Part shown: positions 19,755 through 29,207 of the stretch, piece by piece
Position numbering within the stretch: the first letter of the stretch is position 1
Layout: each line of letters starts with the position of its first letter
NCBI GenBank assembly: GCA_025201375.1
Contig: JAIWZP010000101.1
Location: forward strand, 1 to 33,705
Origin: Gongronella butleri
Lineage: Eukaryota > Mucoromycota > Mucoromycetes > Mucorales > Cunninghamellaceae
Direction: 5' to 3'
Length of the DNA stretch: 33,705 nucleotides
Notes under the pieces: generated by a model
Database searches by the model: none
What the model was told of the DNA's origin: nothing
What the model saw: the letters and a program-made list of their open reading frames with translations, nothing else
Position numbers and translations under genes: made by a program

Positions 19755-20415
19755 TGGAACTATAATGAATGCAGCGAGTTTTGTTTTTTTGAGTTAGGAA
19801 CGGTTTCTGATGCGCATTGATCAGGAGAATTCAATGGTGATGTCCGTTACCCCCCATCTTATAGTCGCGTTTGGGTGAAAAATCGCCTCAAAGTTTGTGT
19901 TTTTACAGCCAAAATAACGTTCACCGTCATTGCGTCCGCGCTTTTGATTTTAAAAATATGGTTTACTGGGAGCATTTGTGGAGAAAAAAAATTGCAGTTG
20001 CTTTGATTAATGCACCTTGCACCTTGCCCCGCAAAAAGTTCGAGAAAAACGCGTTTGAAAAGTGCCTTTTCCGGCATTCTGATTGGTTCATTCCTTTTTG
20101 CGCGTTTTCCGCATGCACTTTTGACTTTGAGCGCGTCATTGATTAAGGCCATTCGTAGAGAATCCAATTCTGACCAACTTTGTCCGCCACACCTTCCCCG
20201 GGTGTCTTTTGATTTTCAGAGCTATCCGCTGTTGAAACTTTTGAAAACTGGATTTTCTGATTGGTGCGAAGAAAAATCGCGGGCCCATTGGCTCTCTGTT
20301 CGTGTCACCAATCGAGAGTTCGCGTCAACTGCCGAGAGTTCGTGTCACCTTGCCTGAGCCTGTGATGCCTGTGACGCACAACAAAAATGGGGGCACGGCG
20401 TGTTTTTTCACATTT
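19755..20415 (+). repeat. Third, diverged partial copy lacking the G-rich array
   Basis: It starts with the 22-bp direct repeat (19755-19776) and continues with sequence clearly homologous to the body of the 1.67-kb units (for example ATTCAATGGTGAT, TTTTACAGCCAAAATAA, CCGGCATTCTGATTGG, TTTTGAAAA.TGGATTTTCTGATTGGTGC). Substitutions and small indels are scattered throughout. Homology ends near the position where the G-rich array starts in the other copies, so this is an older copy without the array. Confidence 0.8.
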
Positions 20416-21461
20416 TGCATGATTAACAGAGAGTGTGTGTGGCACCATCGTGCCATCTACCATGCATTTGCATCTCCGCAGGCACGACAGCGCTCGAGGC
20501 GTCGAAAGAGCTCACTTTCGCGGCTGTAAACGCTGATTTGAGCAACCTGGGCTGTTTTTGCAAAAATAGGCGAAACGAGGCCGTGTCGAAAATTTTAAAA
20601 TCGAGGTCCCCGAATTTCCGCGAGACTTGGTCACAGTGTAGACCCATTTGACTGAGCATCAGTTGTGCAAAAAAAAATCAGGGGTCCATCTGTTCAATTC
20701 CGAGCAAAGTGCATAAACATGTTTTTCTTTGAGCGCGTCGCGCGGGGCGAGAAACCGTGATGGCGCGGATCCAACGCATTCATCCGGCAGCCATGACCTT
20801 GGGGCACGCAATACACGTCGAGCAATCGTGTCATTCGGCTGTGTCACGTGCAGTCACGCTTTGAAAATCATGTAAAATGAGTGTCTCGCGGAACCGGCTT
20901 TTTCGTGGCAACTTGCTGCCTGATCCCTTGCGATATGTATGAGGGAAACACGCATCACGTCGTCCTCTCGCTGTGGAATCAATTTTGGGGACACTGCGAC
21001 GCGTTTTCTCCAACTTGCCCCTTGCACGAAAATGGGACCTTTTTTTCACAAAAATTGCAGTTTACGGGTCACTGGCTAAGCTGACCTAAGTCGCTGACAC
21101 TATGGTCGTTTGTCTTTCTTGGTGCCCTGTCACGGGTCAAAATGGGAGGGCATTTGGAGCACTTAATGATTTTCCCATTTTCGCCACCCTGAATGTACCC
21201 CAGGCAAAAATCGCGATCTTCGAAATTTGCGTTTTCTCGATACTCGGGCATTGTAGAGATCCTCCCTCGGCGCAACATTGAGAGCAGATATCTTTTCAGT
21301 TGCGCGATCCACCCTTTAATCACAGCTTCCTTTGCTTGGAAAAGATCACAACAATTCTCAGACACCTCATCCGAGTGCGTGTTTGAAGTTTTTCTCTTTT
21401 TTTTTTTTTGCCGCGTAAAACATGTGCCTTCTCAAATACGCGGCTGTGCATTCCTGACGCA
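20416..21461. other. Gene-poor 5' flank of the Fanzor gene
   Basis: About 1 kb with only short frames of no recognised family. It contains the second copy of the 18-base word (20673-20690). A stretch at about 20826-20882 weakly resembles 25746-25817 beyond the other end of the Fanzor gene. The Fanzor promoter should lie in its last few hundred bases; a T-run is present at 21395-21410. No terminal inverted repeat could be matched to the 3' flank by eye. Confidence 0.5.
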
Positions 21462-21541
21462 ATGACTTTGGGACAAGGAGGTTGCTGTGGGTTGGGGCGG
21501 CGGCGCTGGTGGCCACGAGTCTTTCACACAAAGCACCTAAC
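21462..21541 (+). CDS. Possible extra 5' exon of the Fanzor gene
   Basis: An ATG at 21462 opens an 80-nt stretch ending in the strong donor GTGAGT at 21542. The acceptor TCTCTTTCACTCTTGTCTCTCAG ends at 21648 after a T-run. Joining 21541 to 21649 keeps the frame into the main Fanzor ATG at 21659 and would add 30 residues (rich in Gly, Arg and Trp). It could equally be a 5' UTR exon. The local intron style supports the splice; whether translation starts here or at 21659 is open. Confidence 0.35.
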
Positions 21542-21658
21542 GTGAGTTGGCTGGGCTGAGCTTTAAATTTGCGCATAAAACTAGGATGGTGATCTTTTTT
21601 TTTTTTTTTCCGCCCTCTTTTTTTTTCTCTTTCACTCTTGTCTCTCAGCACGATCCCC

Positions 21659-24600
21659 ATGGCTCAAAAACGTGTCAGACGCCGCAAGAAGAAGTATACC
21701 GCCTCTTTGGTACCTCATACGGTTGCTTCTGCTCCTACACCAGCCATAATCCACGATTTTAGCGTTCCACGCCCCGATACGCCAATCTCAGGTGCCCAGG
21801 TGACGGATGAGCAATTCAATGAGCTCTGCAACGCGACTTTCCCGAGCCGACTGGAGGACGAGTGCACAAAAGCCGTCAGAAAAGCCAGCAAAAAATCCAC
21901 AGACGCGGATATCGCGACAAGCATCATCAGCCAGGAACAAACCAAGGCCAAGCTTCGCAACATGTACCCCGACGCGGCACGTCTGGCTGACGGTAAGCGA
22001 AGCACCACGCAAGAGATGGATAAAATGAGGAACAGGTCATTTACGATTAAATTTTGCAGATGAGGACGTCACTGCTGAGCGCTTGAGTAGATTGGCAAGC
22101 AGAAAGGCCTCACTGGTCGCCCAAGTCCGTGAAAGATGGCGAGAATATGTCAATGCTCACGCCTCTCGGGTGGTCACAGACGTGCGGGCGCGCGAGGACG
22201 GCCGGCAGCCCCCGGAATCGGCGTCATCCACCAAGAAAGTGACTTTCACGCGTCCATTCATCATGGAAAAGGCCTTGAACCCTCTTTTGTCCGATACCCA
22301 AAAGCAAATCATCAAGGACATTCTCTGGGCGGCGTCCGACAATGCCACACGCGTCATGTTTGACTTATCAAAGCTGGCGGAACAACTGATGATTGACTTG
22401 ACTCTCAAGTAAGGAAAAAAAAAAAAGCGTCGCGTCGCTGGTTTGATTTTACCTGACACACTTTTTTTCCTTCCAGAAATCCAAGCCGGACGCTGAACTT
22501 GTCGGACATCATTCCAGCAAACGCGGTGCGTCTGCAAGGCAATTTGCATCTTCGTGTCAATTTGCCGAACATGGACGACAGGCTCGCCTTGGAGCTGCAA
22601 GTCGGCAATTCCCCAGAGGAGCGACGACGCTTGGATTTGCTGTCAGCTGTTCACTTGAATCATCTCTTTGCTCGCTATTTTGTACCTGACACGACCATTA
22701 AAAAGGATTCCGGGTGGGATTTGCCCTCGTCGATTCCATTGGACCTGATCAAAGCCGCGGCTGGCATTCGACAAGTAGTGCAGCCCATGATAGACACATT
22801 TGCCGTCAACATCACGAACATGTACGCCGGCACACGCATCCACTACGTCCTCTCCAAAACCATTGTGCACCTTTTACGCCTCCATCTCGCCCCTCGCCGA
22901 GAAAAAGCTTACTACGAGCGCATAAGTGGGTAAGTGCGCCGTCCCTCGCGTCGTTTTTTCTCTTTTCTCTCTTTTCTTTTTTTGTTTTTGTCGCATGACG
23001 AGCACTAAACCCTTTTTTTTTTCTTTTCTCAGCACCAAAAGGGCATCAAAGGAGAAAAAAAGTGACATTGGAAAGCTCGAATCGCGCATCGACGAGCTCA
23101 AGACGCGCCTTCGCCAGGTCAAGCACCAATGTGCCTCTCACAAGCGACGGCTGACCAAGTTCAAGCAAAAACACAAGGATGAACCAGGGTGGGAGCAACT
23201 CAAACGCGCGTCGTTCGAGCTCAAGACTGTCAAGGAGAAAAAAGCCCTCATCCAGACCCTGCATTCCGAGATCGCGGTCGCGAAAGAAGAAGGTGATGAT
23301 GCCAAAAAGAAAGCAGCGAGCAGCGGTGGCCATCATCTAGACGCTGGCGAGGACGAGTATGACGACGAGGACGCGGAAGATCCTTTGCAGCAAGTGGATG
23401 ACCTCCTGATGGATTCCAAGGCCGACACTGAGTTGAATGAACTTTCTCGAAAAAAAATCGATGCGATTGCCAAGCAAATGATGCGCGTCGCCCATGAACA
23501 AGACCGCCCTGACCCGGAGGACGACGAAGAAATGGCTGCTCTAATCAAAGATCTTGACCTCGGAGACTTGGGTCTCGATGACGAAGAACTAACAAAAAAG
23601 CACGCTACGATTGGCGCCATTTACAAGCTCGTCCACAGCCTCATCCTCCCTGATGTGGACAACGACGAGATCAACAAGCACGTTTTCCTGAATTTCGGCT
23701 CCATCTACGTGTGCAACCACATTTTACGGACCATTGGCTACTCGAGATACCAGCGCTCCACGCTCCCTGCCATCAGGCCATCGTCAATGTACGCTGTCCA
23801 TCTTTTTCCGCAATCCCTTTATGCTCTGTTCTGCTTTTTGAAGGGCCGTGGACCAGAGCCTGACAGCGATCTGCCTGTTCTTTCAAGCCAGGCCTTTGAT
23901 GTGGCTACTTTGACCGGCCAAGTGACATCCGTGAATCGTGCCAATGCCCACGCAGATGAACTCTTTGGCGCATTTTTCAATATGACTGGCATCGTGGCCG
24001 CCTTGAATGCCAGGTCCAACAAGCCGAGGCTTTTCTTCGAGAATCGCATGACATGGTCGCCAAAGAATGGTCTATTGCACGTTTTGGCAAGCAAGGTGGT
24101 CCCTGTCGTGAGCAAAGGCGACAAGAAAGACGACAAGGGCAAAGGCAAGGCGGGTGCCAAGCGCAAGCATGCTCAAGGCAAAGAAGAAAACGAGGGATCG
24201 AGTCGCTCCAACATCAAAACCAGGCTTGCCAGGGCCGATCGCACGATCAAAGAGCTGCAAGGCTTGATCCGCACCGAGAAAAACAAGGCTAAGCGGCTGC
24301 GCAAAGACATCAAGCTCGCGACAAAATCCATCCAACGTAAGTTGTAAAAAAAAAGAGAGAGGGAAAAAACGTGAGACAGCTGCGGCATCCCTTGATATCT
24401 GACTTTTTTTTTCCTTTGGTAGATTCTGCGCCTGATAGGGCCACGCGAGTCATGTACCGCGACGCGGCTAAGCAAGAGTTGCGCGTTATTTTGGCCAAGA
24501 TCGTGCAAATGGACGCCAAAGTGCGCATCGAGCGCACCAATAAGGCAGCTTTGTTTGACGAGACCTTTGGCAAGGTGACGACCGCCAAAACTCCCCCATC

Positions 24601-25468
24601 CGGCAGCCTGGATACCATTGTAGGCGTGGACCCCGGCTTGAAGACGTTCGCAACAGCAGCAGTGTTAAATTGGCAAGATTTTGTGCATCATGTGCGCAAT
24701 ATACCCCGATTCGCCACGCATTTCAACGACGCTGTAGCCAACGACACGCCCTCACCCGTCAAGGCGCTCACGATCACGTCAAAGCAGATTCGGCACGTAG
24801 CAGGCACAACTGCACGTCAATTCAAGCTCCTAGCCCGGAAACCCGAACATGTCGTGGAAATGGAGAAGAAGCTCGCTGTCGCGGCGACGCCGTCGACCAT
24901 GCCTTACGACGCACGCGCGATTCAACTCGCTTGCCGGCCAGCCCTTTTGGATTTTTACGTCAAGTCCAAGATGGCCAAAAAGGCAGCACGCAGCAAGATG
25001 TCCCTCAAAGATCGTGCCTATGCATGTGCCGCCAATGCGATCAATGACCTGCCCAAGGACCCGTCGCGCTCCACGGTGTATTTTGGCGATGCTGGACGAG
25101 GTTTCAATTCACGAATCAAAGGCAGCACTAGATCATCCCATGCGCAATTCATCGCGAAGCTCAAGCCACGGGTGGTGCCAACCAATGAGTTCCGCACCAG
25201 TGTCACCTGCTGCCGCTGCCTGGGCCCTGTCGTACATCCACCGCGGCCCAATGGCCGCGCCAACTTGGGCGTCGTGGTGTGTCTCAACCCCGCTTGCGTC
25301 GGGCGACGCCACCGCCAAGCCGCCATGTCCCGCGATTTAAACTCGGCCACTCTCATGGCCATTGTCGGTCTTTACCTCAATGTGTGCGGCAAACACCCAC
25401 TCCTCTTTCAAGACAACGATTTGGACGAAAAATTTGTAAAGTTTTTAGTCAATCCATCAGCTGGATAG
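21659..25468 (+). CDS. Fanzor RNA-guided nuclease (eukaryotic TnpB-like, RuvC domain)
   Basis: Eukaryotic relative of transposon TnpB/Cas12; characterised Fanzors use a transposon-encoded omega RNA to cut DNA. Five exons, 21659-21992, 22060-22408, 22477-22929, 23033-24336 and 24423-25468, join in frame to 1161 aa. The N-terminus has a basic nuclear-localisation-like run (KRVRRRKKK). Exon 4 holds two Lys-rich coiled-coil-like stretches and an acidic segment. The C-terminal RuvC nuclease shows RuvC-I Asp883 in IVGVDPGLKTFAT; a Fanzor-type second block VYFGDAGRG (Asp1036); Glu1069 in NEFRTS, the rearranged glutamate position reported for Fanzors; a zinc-finger pair C1076-x2-C1079 and C1100-x4-C1105; and RuvC-III Asp1118 in SRDLNSATL. 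No stop or frameshift interrupts it. It is longer than a bare TnpB (about 400 aa) and within the range of large Fanzors. A polyadenylation-like AATAAA follows at about 25505. No transposase gene is adjacent. Confidence 0.9.
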
Positions 25469-25560
25469 CCTGAATGGGTGATCACCGCCATGAGCGGGTC
25501 TAGGAAATAAACTAGTTACCTTTACCTCACTAATCAACTAGATCCACATGTTGCAAATGA
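25469..25560 (+). ncRNA. Candidate omega-RNA / right-end region of the Fanzor element
   Basis: In characterised Fanzor and TnpB loci the guide RNA overlaps or follows the 3' end of the nuclease gene and ends at the element boundary. Here the sequence directly after the stop can fold into several short hairpins (GGTGATCACC; CCGC/GCGG; CTAGTT/AACTAG). Placement is by analogy; the real boundaries are not visible from one copy. Confidence 0.25.
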
Positions 25561-26094
25561 CAAAAATGCCAGTGTGCCACGAATTCCGAGCTTTCTTATT
25601 CAAACGAGCCTGCCCTCAACGCCTTGCAGCCACTAGTTGGCGCGCAAGCGCCCATTTTCAAAATGGATGAATTTTGCAATCAAGTGTTCTACCAGTTTAC
25701 AGCATTTTGAGTGACATGCAAAAGTAGCACATCGCGTCAAGCTGCGCGTCATTAGACTGTGTGTCCACTTTGAAGGGCTTTGGTCGAGCGCTACTCGAGA
25801 CACGTCGTAAAATGAAGCAAATGACATGCATTTGAAGACTGATCCACGAATTAGTGATAGAATCGCGTCGGAAAATGAAACTTTTGTCGCCTCGTCTCGC
25901 TCATCAAAGCTGCCAGAATTTTCGGCGCGTTCAAATATCAATTTGGGATCAGGGGAGCCGCGGCGCTGCTTGAAAATCAACAGCAGGAGCCCAATTTGGT
26001 TCTTTTTCTTCGGCACACTTCTGTTCTTTTTATTTGCACCTGCTCTTTTGCATATTTTTCTTTCCCTCGTCATAACTAGCATGCCCTCGATCTA
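25469..26094. other. 3' flank of the Fanzor gene and promoter of the Mid1-like gene
   Basis: About 625 bp without a gene. The first 90 bases are rich in small inverted repeats: the palindrome GGTGATCACC (about 25477), a CCGC-CATGA-GCGG hairpin followed by CTAG, and a CTAGTT...AACTAG pair (about 25513-25542). This is where the end of the element and an omega-RNA tail would be expected. The remainder leads into a pyrimidine-rich stretch with T-runs before the ATG at 26095. Confidence 0.5.
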
Positions 26095-27684
26095 ATGGCT
26101 GTTCCTATTCTATTGTTGATTTTTGGCGTTTTTATGGTTGTTCCAGTGCTTGGACAGCCGAACAACACCATCCCGCTGCAAAACAACAAGATAGCGTCGT
26201 TCAATCTGACGGCAGGGCAGCAGCAAGCGTTTTACTTCCAAACGAGCCAACAGGCGCTGCTTGCAAAGCGCGCAACGCCCGTTTTTCTGACAATATCCAC
26301 ATGTGTGCAGCCGACTGGTCCGGCACATATCCCAGCCCTCCAGCTGTATCTCAGCACAAGCAGTAGCAATACCCTTCCCTCGCCTACACACCACGACCCA
26401 GCTCTCATTGACCAATTGCCCGGCTATCTCGCCTGGAACACATCCGACACGGCTGAGGTCTGGTTTAGCGTCGTCGCCCCGCAGGCAACGGATATCCAGG
26501 GCCAGTGGCAATACCAGGTCGGCATTTCTACCGCTGGTAAAAAACACAATTCAATGGCACGTTTTGGATCACATTGAAATCGATTTTTTTTTTTTCACTC
26601 CATTGATGACAGGATTGATGCAACCCGTGTACAATGTCGGACAGCTGGCGACGCTCGATGACACGGATACCACGAACGCACTGTTTTTGTCTGCACCATA
26701 CGCGTCCAACGCCAATTTCAACATTACGCCCTTGTTGGCCGTCAATATACCCATTGAATTGACCGCGTCGTATTGCGCGGCCCAATTGCATCAGGTGCCC
26801 TCGCTCTCCATCAATGTATCACAAACACGCCGCGACGTACAGGACGCGTCTACCCTCCAGCAGCAAATCATGGTCAGCAATCTCACCATTGGACAGACTT
26901 ATTCCGTGTATTTTGCGCAGCAATTGGCCGGCGGCATACAGGCCATGCAGCTTCCTTTAACGGCGCGCATGAAAACAGGTAAAAAAAAAAAAAATTCTTT
27001 AGTGCGACCCAACAAAATGGACGCGCTTCAACCGCTTTTTTTTGTGCATTTTGGCTAGATTCAAGATGTCGTTTGATCCATGACTTGTCCTTTTGCGATC
27101 ATGTCGCCTACAGCGTGCTTGCCGACGCGACACAAGACATTAAAAACATCAGCCAGTCCTACGACACGTACGCGAGCGGTCTGTACCAGCCATTTGCTAC
27201 GGCCATCTCGCAATTCAATTGCAACACGACGCAATACTCACTTGTGCGCAATTGCTTGGATTGCGAGCGCGATTACAAGCGATGGCTTTGCGCCGTGACG
27301 ATTCCGCGCTGCACGGATAACGACAATGCCACAAACGCCGCCACGTACACGTATGGTGCGGGCTCCGCTCGCAATGACTGGATACAGCAAACTTACAATC
27401 CCAATGGCTACACGGAGATGCTGCCTTGCATTGACCTCTGCTACCAAGTCGTTCAGAGCTGTCCGCCCTTTCTCCAATTCAGCTGCCCAACAGATGATCT
27501 CGCTACCCTCCAATATGGCTATTGGCTCACAAAAAACAACACCAACAACCCTTCATGCAATCGCGTCGATCTCACGCCCGCCCTTTTGGTCATCAGTGAC
27601 GCGTCAAAACGCGCCACCATGGCGTCTACAATGGCGCTACTTCCAGTGGTCCTCAGCACGTCATTGTTGCTGCTCTTGGCTTAG
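26095..27684 (+). CDS. MID1: Mid1-like stretch-activated calcium channel subunit
   Basis: Fungal plasma-membrane/ER glycoprotein that with Cch1 forms the high-affinity calcium influx channel. Three exons, 26095-26536, 26613-26978 and 27059-27684, with two phase-1 introns give 477 aa. The N-terminus is a signal peptide (MAVPILLLIFGVFMVVPVLG, cleavage likely before QPNN). The ectodomain has many N-x-S/T sites. The C-terminal third is the cysteine-rich region typical of the family: CRLIHDLSFCDHVAYSV, NCLDCERDYKRWLCAVTIPRC, and later CIDLCYQVVQSCPPFLQFSCP. The last ~17 residues are hydrophobic (MALLPVVLSTSLLLLLA) after a small-residue stretch, suggesting a GPI-anchor signal or a terminal membrane anchor. 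The chain is somewhat shorter than yeast Mid1. Confidence 0.88.
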
Positions 27685-28137
27685 ATTCGTCTGAAAAAAA
27701 GAAAAAAAAATAATAGAGTGCGCATAAATGCTTTTCTTTTGTCGACCAACATGCATGACGCGTGCGACAATGGGTGGGTGTGAGAGAGGAAGATGATTGC
27801 CCAACAATTGGACAGGTTGGACAAGCACGAATGATGTTGTGGGTCGGTTTTTTTATTTTTTTTTTTTTTTTTGTGTTGTGCACCGTGTGTGCGGATTGGG
27901 ACAAATGGCGGACCCCAAGCTGGTGAGTCCTTCACGTGGAGTCAGCCATTTGGCATGGGAGGCAAGGGGGTGTGGGATTTTTTTTTATTTTTCGTCGCAT
28001 GAATTAGGGAGGCACTCGCTCTGCAGATAGCCAAAACAGAAAGATAAACACAAAGCGACGCTTTTACTCTTTCATCACCCTTTCTTTCCCATTTTTACCC
28101 ATCCCTTCCCTGGTTAAAAGAAATAAAACATAAAAAA
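27685..28137. other. Intergenic region between the MID1 and SCP2 genes
   Basis: About 450 bp holding the 3' end of the Mid1-like gene and the promoter of the SCP2 gene. It has a 19-base T-run near 27855 and a pyrimidine-rich leader at 28060-28115. No gene or RNA was recognised. Confidence 0.5.
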
Positions 28138-28953
28138 ATGCGTACAGCTCCCTTGGCCTGCGACATCATCCTTCCTGAAGTGGAACGCCAGCTGGTACAG
28201 GATCGAACCTTGTGGCCAAACATCGACGGCTATTTTGTCCTCCACGTCACCAAGCGACGAAAGCCGGCGGCCACCTGGTAAGAGAGAAGCCAAAAAAAAG
28301 GCATCAATGCGTCTGATTTTGTACTTTTTGTCCAGGTTTTTGCTGCTCCGCGGCAATGAGAAACAGCCGATCATCACCAACAATCCAAAGAAGCTGCATG
28401 GCGTGAAAAAGACCAAGGCAAACACGGTCAAAATCGTCATTGAGGACTCGGACTTACTGAATTTCATCACGGGCGGGTAAAACACACGACCTTCCCCTCT
28501 TTGGAAGCCTCGCTTCGCGCCCAATGGCATCATGACCATCACCAGATGCATTTTCTCCAGGAAAACCAGCCTTGGCACACCATCTCACCTCCCCTTTTGA
28601 TAGGTTGACCGGCATCAAGGCCTATGTGAACCGCCGAATCAAGGTAAAAGAGCAGAAAATGGCAAGAAAAAAACGAGACCAGATCATTTATTCCTGCTTC
28701 CATGCCATTAGATTCGTGGCGACTTGGTGCTCGCACAGAGCCTGGAGAATTTGTTTGAAAAATCCGGGGGAAGAGAGGTAAAAATGCGGTGTTTTGCTAG
28801 TTTTTACGACGGCGGGGCTGAGAAATGACTTCACGCCAAGCAATGTCGCTTAATTTCTTTTCTTTTTCTTTTTTTTTTTTTTTGCCACAGCGTGCGCTTG
28901 AATACATGAAGAAAAATGAGCTTCCGCTGCCTATGGATAGGGCCAAACTTTAA
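28138..28953 (+). CDS. SCP2 sterol-carrier domain protein
   Basis: Small lipid-binding protein with a single SCP2 fold, a hydrophobic tunnel that carries sterols, fatty acyl-CoA or phospholipids, often peroxisomal. Five exons, 28138-28277, 28336-28476, 28604-28643, 28712-28777 and 28891-28953, give 149 aa; exon 3 is only 40 nt. After a short lead, WPNIDGYFVLHV and WFLLRGNEKQP form the strands; VKIVIEDSDLLNFITGGLTGIKAYVNRRIKIRGDL is the classic SCP2 core, with the helix after ITGG and the GDL turn. The splice junctions rebuild this core exactly, which supports the small exons. The C-terminus is MDRAKL. The family often ends with a peroxisomal AKL-type signal, and AKL fits PTS1, so peroxisomal import is likely. 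The OSBP gene lies 254 bp downstream. Confidence 0.9.
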
Positions 28954-29207
28954 ACTTTGTGCGGCGCATGATTTTCCTTGGAAACAAATAAAAAAAAGAT
29001 GGTCCATCAGGGGTGCTTTGGACAGCAAAAGCAATGGATGTGTGTCCCCTTTCCCCACTCAAAAAAAAAGACGTGATAGCAAATTGCGGAGATCGAATTA
29101 AAAATGCCCTATTTTTTCAATTTTGAGCGTGACGTTCCATGGTGTCTTTTTCTCTTTACTTTTTTTTTTTTCTTCTGTCTTCTTTCCAGCCTCCTGTTTC
29201 TGCACTT

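Noticed and set aside
21069..21365. 98-aa minus-strand frame with a CSKC motif next to the Fanzor gene
   Set aside because: No family is recognised and no supporting exons were found; the start and stop are unsupported. Kept only as a remark in case it is a decayed transposon remnant.
20416..26094. Terminal inverted repeats bounding the Fanzor gene
   Set aside because: Comparing the two flanks by eye gave no inverted match longer than chance; only a weak direct similarity was found and is listed as a finding.
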